A stretch of 64,000 bases of DNA. Source: Diploscapter coronatus. Taxonomy: Eukaryota > Nematoda > Chromadorea > Rhabditida > Rhabditidae. Where the stretch lies: assembly GCA_964036155.1 (NCBI GenBank), contig OZ038422.1:68471201-68535200 (forward strand), in the 5' to 3' direction. Below, piece by piece: positions 48,014 through 59,877 of this stretch. A model generated the notes under the pieces. The model had not been told where the DNA came from. It saw only the letters and a list, made by a program, of their open reading frames with translations, and searched no databases. The translations under genes were made by a program, and so were the position numbers. Numbering within the stretch: the stretch's first letter is position 1; each line of letters begins with the position of its first letter.

Positions 48014-51000
48014 ATGTTTCGTTTATTCGGGCTTCTGCTCATTTTATCATGCGCATTTGTCAGCTGCTCCATCGAGGTAATTGTTTACGGACTTCAATTA
48101 GGTCAAAGAAAGTCGAATTGAAAAGAATGGACTATACATGTTGAGACGAGTTCAAGTAACTGTTCGAAATGTGGCTAAACATTTTTCCCATGCCGTTTCA
48201 CGAATTTACAAGATTAATTAGTGCTCGGAAAAAAATCAAACCACAAATTTGATTTCATAGGAAGCGCAGAATGATGCATCTGAGAATGAGCGTCGTCTGG
48301 TGGCTACAAGAAAAGCTGTCATTACAGGTGAATCTTCTAGTGCATATTTCAATCGCACAGAGCAAATTGTAGAACTTGACAGATGCACAACGTGGAGGAG
48401 CGGTTTGAGTGATGAGAAGAGGAATCGAATGGAACAGGCAATCTATTCCGGAAAATTTGAGCATTTCTTGTAAGAACTGCTTCAAAACGAAAACTTTTGG
48501 TCACCTCATGAAGTTCTATGATTTTTCCAGATAAAATTGCAAAATGCTGCACAAAGTTGATATCACCTTATCGCAGTCGTTTTTAGAGACCTTGCACTCC
48601 GAGAAGCACGTGATTTCTACCCGGATAGTGAGCATTGTTTGAGAGGGGCGAGTGTGCATTTGAAGAAATACAGAAGGAATTTGAACGCGAAGATGAGGTA
48701 CATATTATCGATGAATAATTAATAGCGACAGAATAAATGACACACACTTTTGGTGAGAAGAAAATTAACATGCTGTTTGCAATCGAATACACAATAATTC
48801 AATGAATCCGAGGATGACTTCGACGATAAATTGGAAATTGTGCAATGCACAATTTGCATATTTGAGAGTTTGTGAATCATTTATTTCGTCTCAAATGATC
48901 GGTCCTTGGCAATAACAATTATGAAAAGGTAAAAAATGGCATAATTTTCAGAGAAACGTCAGGAACGAAGAATCGCATTGAAGATTTTTTGAATATTGAG
49001 CAGATCAAAATGCTTCGCGAACATTTCGAACAAAATAAAAATGGATCCGAAAAAGTCACCAAGATGGTAAGAATCAGTCGATGCGCGTCTGCAACAACTC
49101 GATGATTTGCAGATTAATTATTACTTTGGTGATTTGTCAGAAGAACGACGTCAACAGTTAGTTCAGCAATTAATCCAGCAATTTCACGACTACAAAAATT
49201 TGCGAAGGAACCCAAGAGTGGCAAGATCAATACGTAGGTTCTAGTGATTGACGGGGTTTATTAATGAGATTCTTTGAAAGCTTTTGCGGTCGTACTCTCA
49301 GAAGTTTCGTTTCTTTTGATCAAGGGCAAGACGATTTTGAGATTTTGATTTTGGGATTCGATTTCAATTTTCGTATCGGTACTGCTCCTGATAATGACAC
49401 ATTATTGTCATACTATCAAGAAAAGAAAAGTGTACAAGCCTATTAAAATGCAGCCGCTCAACATTTTGAGCAGGCTCTTTAATGCCAACCTCTTTAGCTG
49501 ACAGTGAAAATTCCAAGCCTGAGCCCCTCAAACCAGAATGGCTAAAATGGATGACTCCTAGACATGTATCAGATTAATATTTCTACAAAATCGTCTGCAG
49601 AAATTTTAGAAACAACTATCAAACAGGGAGAAGCTAGCCACGTGGGATCGGCTCAATCTGATAGGGAAATTCTTCTACCACTTAAGCAGGAAGAAACGAG
49701 AAGAAAACGAAAAACCGCTCAAGGAATATTGCATTCGAAACATCGTTACTTTGATTGGAAATGCCTCGTACGACGAATTGAAGGAAATGTACACGAATAA
49801 GGAAAGCACTGCTCATATTGAGGCAAAATACAACGAAATCGTCGCGAATTTGGATAGCGAGCAGAAGAGACTGAGTGCAGGTATACAAAATTCAGGGGTG
49901 AGCAAAAATCGACTTTTCTAGGACAGGAACGGGTCCAATTTTCACGTATGGAATGGGGATGAAAAAAAAATCGTCAAAAATTTGAGATTTGCTGGGACGG
50001 ATAAATTTTGTTCACCTCGGATGCAAAAGAGCAATGTATTTCGATGAAGTTGATAAATTGTTTCTAGGTCATTACGGAGCATTTTGCCAGAAGATATTTC
50101 GACTGGTAGAATTCGAGCCCACAGATCTGACATCGTGGATGACTGCTGAACAGAAACAGTTAATTGCCAAAATGATTATAGATCCAAAAATTAACGATTC
50201 AGAAGTGTACGATAAGGCTAGTGAGATTTAGAAATGACGAAGAATATTCAAGTCTCCTTTAGGTTTACGACTTTTACAAAACAGCAAGAAATGAAGAGAA
50301 AGACGAAGCAGAAGACATCGTAGAAACAGGCTGCCGTCATTTCATTTCGCATTTGCTAGGTGAAGATGTCGCAGAGGTAGAATCAAGAGACCAATTATCA
50401 CTGTCATCCTATCCTGAATTGGCAGTGTTGTGTGAGCAAAAATGAATGTTTCAGGAGATTGAGGAGTTGCGAGTGAATGGTAAATCGCCCCAGTTGTTGG
50501 CTGCCAAATTGGCCATCTTCGCTGAGTCACTTTCGAAGAATCTCAACGCTAAAACTACCGAGTTTGTCATTCACTAGTAACATGGTCGAGGATTCTCAAC
50601 TATGCATTCAGAAGTTCCCTATCGATCTGTAAGAGAATCTACCTTCACTTTGACGGAACCTGCAACTGCAACGGTCATTCTCAGGAATGTAGTCCGAAAA
50701 CTCACGCTTGTACGAACTGCAACCACAACACTACTGGCATTCTGTGTGAAAAGTAACGATTTTGAATGAAACATTGAAAAATAGAAAAAAAAACTTTAGA
50801 TGTGTTGATGGCTACAACGGAAATGCGGTGACAGAAGAAGGCTGCACGGAAGGAGCGAAAGAAGACGAATTACAGAGTTGCCTGTGTCACGGTCATGCTC
50901 AAAGTTGCGATGCTAACATGAAATGCGAGGTTTCTTCCTTTATTTTTCAAGTAACTTAAAATGTTATGTTAAAGCTATGTGAACACAATACGGAAGGAAA

Positions 51001-51296
51001 TCAATGTGAACGTTGCAAACCTGGCTTCTATGGAGACGCACATAAAGGACAGATCGACGATTGTATCAAATGCCCTTGCCCGTATTACCTCAACAGTCTT
51101 GCACCAATATAAAATCGACATTTTTAGTGAAAACGGATCGTGCACCATAACTGAAGAAGGCCTAGTGCAATGCCAAAAATGTCCTGAGGGATACATGGGA
51201 ATAACCTGTGAAGAAAAGGACGAAGGTGCACTTAAAAAATCTGACCAAAACAAAGAGATAATTAACAGTGAAAATCAAGCTGGAAATTCAGTTTAA
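48014..51296 (+). CDS. Divergent NPA protein fused to laminin-type EGF repeats
   Basis: Fifteen exons encode 609 residues: 48014-48076, 48261-48327, 48373-48469, 48587-48697, 48952-49066, 49113-49233, 49498-49565, 49610-49880, 50068-50216, 50263-50376, 50455-50561, 50612-50752, 50800-50929, 50975-51081, 51128-51296. A signal peptide (MFRLFGLLLILSCAFVS) is followed by a divergent NPA region, a unit from PEWLKWMTPRHKQL to GAFCQKIFRLVE, and another from TSWMTAEQKQL to LSICKRIY. Exon 12 carries the end of that unit (CKRIY, like CKKIY at the end of ABA-1) and at once starts laminin-type EGF modules: CNCNGHSQEC, NHNTTGILCEK, CLCHGHAQSCD, EHNTEGNQCERCKPGFYGD, then CQKCPEGYMGITCEE. Clear RRRR sites between units are missing, so the chain may stay joined. 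The ninth intron has a GC donor at an intron position shared with the first gene. Confidence 0.85.
50612..51230 (+). other. Laminin-type EGF module block
   Basis: Exons 12-15 of the second NPA gene give about three laminin-type EGF modules. Module 1 runs CNCNGHSQEC to CVDGYNGNAVTEEGC, module 2 from CLCHGHAQSC to CKPGFYGDAHKGQIDDC, and module 3 from CPCPENGSC to CPEGYMGITCEE. The C-x-C-N/H-GH start and the CxxC-x-HNTxG core are diagnostic. The chain then ends with a short acidic, disordered tail. Confidence 0.88.
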
Positions 51297-51774
51297 ATTA
51301 TCATTCATTTTTTATTATCCTTATCTTTATATTACTTATTTGACATATCTAATTCGGGTGTTTTGTATCGTTTAATAGGTCGTTGTATGCATGTAGGTAT
51401 GAAGGCTGTGATTTTGAGCATTTAATAAACAATAAAATAAAACAAATAGCTAAAAATAAGAAAAAAATGAAAAATATTTGGAAGTTTACCTTCACCTTTG
51501 CATTAATAAAATGAACAGAAATTACCGTGTAGTCATAAGAATTAAACAATTATTATTGTCAAAGACCGATAAATTGAGACAAGATAAACGGTTCACAAAT
51601 TCGAATATGCAAAGTATGCTGCAAACAACACGTTAATTTTCATGCATCAAAACTCCTTAATTTTTATTTTGTCTCAAGTAATTGGTCGTTTACAATACCA
51701 CAAATTAGGAAATTTTATTGAATTGAATCAATGATGATACTTTTAATCGAAATATTGTCGATGTAGTTTCGGGT
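51297..51774. other. Convergent 3' flanks
   Basis: AT-rich sequence between the stop of the NPA-EGF gene (+) and the stop of the CUB-type gene (-), with AATAAA-like signals near 51424. No exon is seen. Confidence 0.6.
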
Positions 51775-53714
51775 TTAAACTGCTATCCAGGACATTTTGA
51801 ATCCAGGTATGTTTACCCAGCAAGTGCCATGTAGCAATAATGATGCGACATTAGAGGGAACTTTATAACTTGTTCCAGCATCTATTGTCCCCCGCAAGCT
51901 AAGTTTATAATTTCAGGTATACTGTATGTAAGCATATACAGTGGTGGTCAAAAGTTCGTGACATTTATGATTTTGAAAGCAACCTGATTAACCTAATTTC
52001 ATTAACCAATTTGAGTGAAATTTTGCAAGAATTACCGTTCATTGAGAAATATATGTGTGCAAAATTTTATTCAAATTGGTCCACGATAGGAAAACCTCCA
52101 GGCTATATTCGAAATCATAATTGGTCAAAACTTTGATCGCAGCTATGGGCATATATATTTTTTAATAATATATGCATTATTACTTATTTAATCTATCGTC
52201 ATTGTCTGCAAGTTCGCCATTGAAAATTTAGAGAATTGGATTATTATAAAGCTTGAAATCGATTACTGTTAATATTATCTTAAATTTGGATTATTATTTA
52301 TTATGAATTTTTGATTTCTCTATTTGTACTATCTCATTTATGAGAGGCAAAATATAAATGAATAGTAGATACCGTGCTATAATTGGATGGTGCTGAAATA
52401 TGATAGTAAACCAAAGAATCATATGCATAATTGTTGGGATAATTTGGAGAGGTTATTACACCCGATGAACCAGTCTGATTTACTTCAGGCACAACATATC
52501 TAAAAATAACATTCCTAGGGTTCTATACCATTTGCAAATAAAGGTACTTTATCGATAAACTTCTATTCTGTATTATGAGTTGAAATTCTTACCCAGCATT
52601 TACTCGAGCTACAATTCCATCGATGGGATAAAAAGAATATCTCAAATATGGAATTATATTATATTGTGGAATTGTCCGAATATACTGCTCCATTTTGTTT
52701 CGAGTTAGATTAAATTCAACAACGATGACTTCGTATCCCTAAATATGTATTGATTAGAACACGCTGTAAAAATAAGAAAAAAACCTGTTTACATGATTGT
52801 GCAGATTCGATACTGCATCGTAAAAATTCCCAATTCCTCCAATGGTGCTAAAATATTAATTAAAAATTTTCTATCGATACGTTTTCGAAATGGTTCGTTC
52901 AAAAGTTATGCCATTATCATAAGCATAATTTATTTTTCTAGTAAAATGTCGATGATTTTATTTATATTTAAATGAAATATATAATAAAAAGGGCTATTTT
53001 CTATTCTGACTCGCTATAGCTCCAAATGATTGCCCAAGCCGGTATTTCGGTAAATGGATCAAATGCCGAATATTTATCTTGATTCAAAAATGTGTTAACT
53101 GATCTAAATAATCAAATTCTTAGCAGTAACATTCCATTTCTTTTCTTACGCATTCAAATCAAATATTCCTCGATATGGTTGGACTGCATTCAGCAAATAA
53201 TCTTGAGCAGTTAGGGCTTGTTCGGGTGTAGATACATTTGATGGAAAAGGGATATAATCATATGATGCATATGAAATGAATTAGATTATGTCGCAGTTAT
53301 TGTTGGAATGGTATAGCTATCAATTATTAAATTAAAATTACCTGCAATAATATTTCTTACGGGCCCACTGAAAAAATCTCCGCTCAATAGATAGTAAATT
53401 ACATTCGTAATCGTCTAAATATAGGAAGTAAATGACAATGCAAAAATTAAAATGTTATATATTAAACCAACACCGCTCACTGCCCTCAGGGCGGTAAGTT
53501 GATAATTGGGTATAATATTGTTATCGACTTAAAATTTTATGATACAAACATCGTTTATTGCATTCTTGTTATATCCCGACGAATCTATGAAGTGAGCGGC
53601 GAAAAATGGACTCGAAATCTGATATGGGCAAAGGCTTTTCGATATTGGGACATGGATTAAAATCTCCAAAATTGCAATAATTTTAATAGAAAAGAATATA
53701 TTGCAGAATTTCAT
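51775..53714 (-). pseudogene. Secreted vWA-like/CUB protein gene, probably broken
   Basis: On the minus strand ATG at 53714 opens a hydrophobic leader and FIDSSGYNKNAIND. Further exons read YYLLSGDFFSGPVRNIIA (about 53415), a block with SYASYDYIPFPSN (about 53270-53160), SAFDPFTEIPAWAIIWSYS (about 53100-53020), GYEVIVVEFNLTRNK (52739-52590) and a CUB start, SSGVITSPNYPNNYAYDS (about 52500-52375). A CUB end follows: TSYKVPSNVASLLLHGTCW, ending at TAA 51777-51775. This order recalls the vWA-like/CUB secreted proteins of nematodes. Against an intact gene, an in-frame TAA sits just before the SYASYDY strand with no acceptor to bypass it. The only gap between two exons is 25 nt, too short for an intron. 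The middle of the CUB is missing where a 220 bp MITE lies. Confidence 0.5.
51937..52156. mobile_element. Tc1/mariner-type MITE within the CUB gene
   Basis: The left end reads TACAGTGGTGGTCAAAAGTT and continues CGTGACATTTATGATTTTGAA. The reverse complement of the right end has GATCAAAGTTTTGACC and then AATTATGATTTCGAA. Ends are more decayed than in the other copies, and size is about 220 bp. Confidence 0.65.
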
Positions 53715-54736
53715 AGTACTGTCCCTATAAATTGATCAATTTCAGGTATTTATCTAGAACAAATGTAAGAAAGATGAGATTTATTGATTTATTTATGGTG
53801 AACTTAAAACTCGTGGTAATTTGTCCATAACTTCCTAATAAATGAGATAAGGTAATGCGACTATTTTTTATACAAAAAAATATTTTTATTCAATATGTCA
53901 TTTTTATTCGGCAATTTGAAAAGCGAAGAATTAACCATGAACTATTATCAATGCTTGATATAAAAATAGACAATCAATGAAAGGTGCTGTTCAATTTCAA
54001 TACATATAAGAACCTAAACTGTTATCCAAGAAATTTTTAATATTTTAATATGACGATATCAGAAATTTATAGGCGGAAAATTAGTATATTGTTAATATTA
54101 AGGAATAGGTTCCAATTCCTCTACTTGATTTTGACTGATAATGCACGACACGAATGCATTTTTCCAGTCATTTAAAAATGTATGATCTCGAAAAATTGAT
54201 AATTGAACTTTGGTATCGTTTTATTCTTCCGAATGATTGTAAAATTGAAGCAAACATTTAAATTTCATTATATATTGCCTTGATTAAAAAATTATTGCTG
54301 AAGACAGATTTTAATTTCCTAACATAAAACTTCGTGACATTATTCTGCAAATGTAGCTCAAAGTCATCTACATTTTATTTATTTCTGACGGTTTAAAATA
54401 TGGAAATTGATTTGGGAATTACAAACATTGCTTAAAAATTGTATTATCTTGAGTGGAGATAATCGATGAAAACTGTTTAAGAAGGGCGTCTAAATTGCCG
54501 TCCACGATATTTTGAACTCTCTGCTCACGTCACAGCAATTAGTTGTAAGTTGATATGATAAAACAAGATAAATGGACTTCATGGATCGTTATTGCTTGTA
54601 GATTCAATTAGTTAAATAATTGTACATAAAATTGAAATCGAGTAAAAGAGATAAACAAATTGAATCATCGAAAAGGAATCTATAAAATTATAGATAAAAA
54701 ACTAGCAATAAACTAAAAATCTTACAACTTCTCCCA
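53715..54736. other. AT-rich intergenic region
   Basis: About 1 kb lies between the start of the CUB-type gene and the end of the zinc-finger gene, both on the minus strand. I see no exon or repeat in it. Confidence 0.6.
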
Positions 54737-57700
54737 TTAGATTCGATAAAACTCCTCACTATCGTCGGATTCATCATTTTCTTCATCCACTTGAGGGGTT
54801 CTGTCGTTCTCCATTTCTTCAGAATCCTGCTGTTCCAGGTTGGCTCGACTCGTTGTGGGTAGATTTGGATCAATCATTTGAGTAGACTAAATTTAAGAAT
54901 TCAAAAATTTTATTTAATGAAAAGCTAATTCGAAAGTTACATTTTGATCTTTCATCAATTTCTCATTCTTCGTTTTCCATGCAGTTGGCATGTGTTCTTC
55001 GATCAAATTCCTCTGCTTGAAACATCTGAACGATACGTCTCGAATCTCGTCCAATGTCCAGGTCTGTAAGTGAAAGTCTATCAAATTTGATCGGGTTACT
55101 ACTAGATTGAACAATAATCTTTATTTGCGCCATAAATCCTAGTTTGACACTATCGTTAATCTCCTCTTTGTGTCTTTTTTTTTTTTTTATCTTTTCGTAG
55201 TCTCTTGCTGAGACTCCTGTAAATATTTTGCAAAAAAATTCGCCTTCCTTCTTATTTTCCCAAATACGGTAGCCATCGTCTTTTTAAAATTTCGGCAAGA
55301 ACTTACCATTATGCGATCATCGATTTGTGCTTCAAGTTTGTGCCTGCTTTCGTTGTGTAGGACTATTCCAGATCTATATTTGGTAGTAAAGTCGCATTTC
55401 GAACATGCGTATCTGGCCTAAAATTTAATTTTCATTCTGAATTTTCTGATATAAATCTACGTATCAATGGTGCATGAAATGTTCAATTTGAAAATTTTCA
55501 AAGTTCAAACATTCATTTTACAAAATCTTGAAGTCGATTTTAGAGTATTAAAAAATTCAAAATAAAAATTATTAAAAAATGTTTGAAGTCGAAGTTCGTG
55601 CACCGGTGTGATATGTGTTTGATACCTTTGAATAGATGAGTGCCATGTGTCTCTCTGCATGCAAAAGTAGGTTCTTCATGTATCCCGTAGGGGGGTAGAT
55701 GTAAAGGCGAATGTCCTTGTTGCACACGTGACAGAACAGCCAAGTCGATCCTCCTGAGTTTGGGTCAATCGAAATGTCATCCTCATTCTTTGGCTGAAAA
55801 CGTCTACGTTTCGGCTCGGCTACTTCGATATTCGTTTCAGAACTCCTCTTATCGCCCATATTAGGTGTGATTTTCGAGGGAGATACCGTAACGTTCTCAT
55901 TTTCGTCCCCAAAACACAATTTCCCCATAGCCTAAATATAATGAAATAGTTGCATCAGGAAGTTTTGCATACATATAAGATTGGAAAAAGGGACTGGAGG
56001 CAGAGACGTGTGAAAATTTGCGTAGATTTTCTATGTGACAAAATTAAGAAAAAAACGCAATTTCTTCATTCAAATAGCTAGAAAAGTAGGTTTTCTGGGG
56101 TCCGAATTTTTGGTAATCAGTCCCATTGTATTCGTGGGGAAATTTCGAAAAGGATGGCTCGACTCTGCCTCAAACTTGAAATCGACATCGAATACAGCCG
56201 ACTTCTAACATCACTGCAAGTCAAATTTACCTCAATTCTATCAGAGAATTCGGAAGTGTCATGCCTCTTAACCCAAGTTTCTTCGCTTGAATTATGCTGA
56301 GTCAAAAGATGACGAGTGATTACACGTTTTTCCTTCGATCTCATTTTGCAACCAGGAAAAGCACATGAGAACATCGAAAGCTGAAATAAAATCTTGGTAA
56401 ATTTCTCAAGAAATGCATAAAACGTTACACTCTCTTCGTGTAGAAGATGAGTTAAAACGTGCGACTTCTTGTTGATACAGAAATTTACAATATGCTTCTT
56501 GCATTTCCTGCATTTGATGTAAATCGATTCCCGAAGAAAAATTGAACTGAAAAATTTTAAATATTATTTTACTCCGATTAAATATTCTTCGTGAAAATTT
56601 TCTTGCCAGTTTTGGATTTTACATTCAGTTTTTCACTTCAATATTCATTTTTTTAGTTTGATCTTCAGACGAGGAAGATTTTGGTGAACTTCTCCAAAAT
56701 TTAAAGGTATATATTTTTGCAATAAAATGATGGCTTACCTTTCCGATGTCAAATAGTATCTCTCACTAGGAGACTGATTTTGAGCTGAAAGAGAGCTCTC
56801 ATTCACAACAGTTTGAGCCGCAGGCGTAGGTACACGAACAGGAGAAGGCGAGCGAATTGGGGCAATAGTTGGAGGTGACTTATTTGGGGAACCAACTGTT
56901 GAAACAGTCGATTCCTCAATAACGTGTTCACCAGAAATTCCGCGTTCAATTGAAGCTCAAACTAAAGATTAGATGACATTTGAATTAAAAAGTTAACTGT
57001 TATTGTGATTGTTTTGAATTGCTGATGTCGCAGAAGATCGTCTTGGCTTTCTGGGCTCGTTAGGATTGTGTGGCTGCACATGGAGAATCACACAGTCATC
57101 ATCGGATTCGGACTCCTGAGAAATTCCTTAATCTATTTTCATTTTTGAGACAATACCTCGGCCTTAATAATCGATCTCTGAAGAACCGGCTGCTCATAAT
57201 TTGAGTTGGTTGAAGATGAAAGGTTAAGAGTAGCGGAGTGAGGTCCAGTAGAAGGTATTTGATTGACCATTGACGCCTCAGGCTGAACTTGATTCACTTT
57301 CAGCCCATGTTTGACAGCTTCCAGATATCTCTTTAACTCGCTATGCTTCTCACGATTCGGGATGTACTTCATCTAAAATAAATACGTCTTCTTCGTGATT
57401 ATTGCTCAGTAGTAACTTTGAAAATCGCAAGTCCTCAGCCCAAGAGGAAAGGTGAAAACTGAGGCTTCTGCTAATCAGTTCTCACCAGGAATAGGCGTAA
57501 ATGAGTTTTAGAATTTACGAATCGGTAATGGAAATATTTTCATTCAACTTTTAGCACGAAAATGACCTCTCAAGGTTTTAGCAAAAGAAAGTTCAATCAG
57601 GCCTGCTCAACGAGTAAGACTACCTCGCATTCCTCTCCGTGATGAGCGAGCTGATGTTCTTCAAGCTTCTGCTGACTGAATTTTATCGCTCCACAACCAT

Positions 57701-57943
57701 CCTTTCCACATAACCACGGAAAATATTCAAGATGCTCCACCATTAGATGAGTCTGAAATTGAACATTTTGAAGCATTTTTCGACCGCCAAATTATCTACC
57801 TTTATTTTCTGAATGTTCCCTGTGAATTTGCAAATGCAGCATTCGAATTCGCTTTGAAGTGATGGTCTTGCAGATGACATCGGAGTATTTCCGCCATAGA
57901 CTGAGTCAGGAGTAGATTTATCACTCCACTGCAGTGAATTCAT
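54737..57943 (-). CDS. C2H2 zinc-finger protein, six fingers
   Basis: The model has about ten minus-strand exons. Exact ends are supported for 57943-57800, 57752-57624, 57372-57157 and the start of the next at 57115. Later exons lie near 56955-56740, 56548-56428, 56378-56232, 55930-55625, 55429-55312, 55062-54943 and 54890-54737. Six Cys2-His2-like fingers are readable: CCICKFTGNIQ with HLMVEH, CGKDGCGAIKF with HQLAHH, CRKCKKHIVNF with HVLTH, CAFPGCKMRSKEK with HLLTQH, CHVCNKDIRLY with HAERH, and CSKCDFTTKYRSG with HNESRH. A Ser/Pro-rich linker with SPSPVRVPTPAAQT and a basic PKRRRF motif (possible nuclear signal) lie between them, and the tail after MIDPNLPTTSR is acidic. A nuclear DNA-binding or chromatin role is likely. 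The finger arrangement is not one I can tie to a named gene. Confidence 0.85.
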
Positions 57944-59184
57944 GATGCTTCAAACTAAATTTGGCTGAATGTGCACTCATCAAGTAGGATGTTTTCGATT
58001 GGTGAATAAAATTCAAATTCGTACTAATGCATCAATTTTCATTTAAAGAAATTCGACAATTGGCTATTTTTCCAAACCTACCTCTCAAAACTGCGCCAGA
58101 GAATGAATTGGACGATCTGAAATGAGAAAATTTCAATGGAATCATAGAACACGATAAGTTTGACGAAATATTGAAATTTCGTAGAGAATTAATTTAGATA
58201 TCAAATTTCTTCTGAAAAAACGATAATCGATAAACAATAATTGATATGGATTCAACAAAGTTGGAGAATAACATGATGAGTGAGAAAAAATGCAAATATG
58301 CAAAAAAAAAATTGAAACGTAGTGTAGTGAGACTGTCAGAGAAAAAAGGAGTTAGGGTAGATTAACATTTCGTTTTGAATAAAACAAAGAGGAATATTTT
58401 CTGTCGTTTTATCGATTTTTAGAGCATTACTTTGAAAAGAAAACATTTTGAAGAGTTGGGAAAGTGTCTGTGCATATTATTGAATCGAGACGAATAAAAT
58501 TCTTATCGTTATTAGCAATATTCTTGAAATTCATATTAACGAAAATTTCATAAATTCGGAGAAAATATATCTATTGATGTGCGAATTTCATACATTTTTG
58601 TTGTTTAAAAATTTCCCCCGTCCAGATTTTCTCCCTTTCCCCATTCCGTCTCCGACATCCGATCAAGATATCGTTGAGCCTTGTAATTTTTCCTTACGAT
58701 CAATAAATTTGGGTGAAATTTGAGGTTTTTGAATTTTGTCGATCTTTTCGAGGATAAGAAAAGTTCCCGTTGGAGCAAAACCAGAAAATCACTAGAAATG
58801 CTAATTTGTTGAGGTCAACATTTCACAAATGCTATAACTTCTGAATTTTTGGCACTTGATAGATTGTAACTACCAATATTTCAGATTCCGGAGGGCGTTG
58901 AACTACAAAAAGCTTAATAGTATCATATTAATAGAGGATACATACGATAACTATCATCTGCTATGATGCGCAATAGTTGAGTGATTAGTAGAAATGAAAT
59001 ATGATTTGAATGACCAATACGCTCAAACATTTCATTATGTTCAATTTCGTTATTGATTTTGCCTTAATTATATTGTTAATTCTTATTTGACATTTACAAA
59101 CTTCTTGCACAGGTTTGTTTCTTTATCAGTGTATGCATTGAAATAATTCTCAAATTAAAAAAATTAACAAACGAGAACGATTTA
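57944..59184. other. Intergenic, no gene recognised
   Basis: AT-rich sequence upstream of the zinc-finger gene and downstream of the cysteine-rich gene. No exon, RNA gene or repeat could be supported. Confidence 0.55.
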
Positions 59185-59779
59185 TTATTTATCTATTAGA
59201 TAAAATAATATCAATAAATTGAGAGTGATAAAGATCCATGAAAATTTCAACGGCGTTGTCGCTGATTTTCCGTGATTACAAAAGGCTTCGTCGATCGGCG
59301 TAAATCGAAGCATATCGCATGGATTACCGCAACTCCACACGCCCCATGTTCCATTGTGGCAGTCAGTAATCATGCCCGCTTCATAAAGACTGCAGCTATC
59401 TTCAGTGGTGAAATGTACAACAACCTTGTCTTTAGGATCGGAGCACATGATTTGAGTTCTGAAATGTTATCCTTCTGGAAAATATCCAAGAATATCATAC
59501 TTGCAGACATCGACCTCTGATACATTGTTTATTGTACTGTTACCAATGATATTATGCTTTGCGCATGTACTATTATCTTCTTCCTAAATCCAAGCAAATT
59601 GGCAATTTGAAAATATCATGGTTACATACACCAGGATCCAAAAACGTTGGCATATGTGAGCACGACGAGCAGACATCTCAATATTATAAATTATTGTTAA
59701 GATGCAAAACTGTTCTCGGAGTCTAGAGACAGCCAGAGATGAAAAGGCAAACTCTCACCATTTTCAATACTATTTTCAT
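59185..59779 (-). CDS. Small cysteine-rich surface protein, copy 2
   Basis: Four exons (59779-59731, 59676-59630, 59583-59501, 59458-59185) join in phases 1, 0 and 2 to give 150 residues. A signal peptide (MKIVLKMVRVCLFISG) is followed by CSSC, a central region with Asn-glycosylation sites (NST, NVS), then SEVDVCKTQIMCSDP, DSCSLYEAG, DCHNGTWGVWSCGNPCD and DEAFC. The C-terminus is a hydrophobic stretch, FSWIFITLNLLILFYLI, followed by DK. That suits a membrane anchor or a GPI signal, so the protein is probably displayed on the cell surface. The spacing CxxC ... C ... C ... C-x-G-x-W resembles cysteine-rich C6/DUF281-like families of nematodes, but this is a weak resemblance. Confidence 0.7.
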
Positions 59780-59877
59780 TTAAAAATGAATGCTAGGTTA
59801 TGCGAGTTGATATTTGAATGATCAATTTTTATCGTCGATATTGTTTATTCACGAGGAAGTCGATATTCTCACAGAAA

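Noticed and set aside
48469..48590. Apparent frameshift in the second NPA gene
   Set aside because: Joining the exon ending at 48469 to the TTTTTAG acceptor at 48586 keeps the frame (EHFL then DLALREARDFY), so no break is needed. The alternative exon at 48531 was a false lead.
50562..50611. Stop codon separating the NPA gene from an independent EGF gene
   Set aside because: The TAG lies inside a 50 nt intron with usable splice sites. Splicing completes the NPA unit, and the EGF exon has no start codon of its own.
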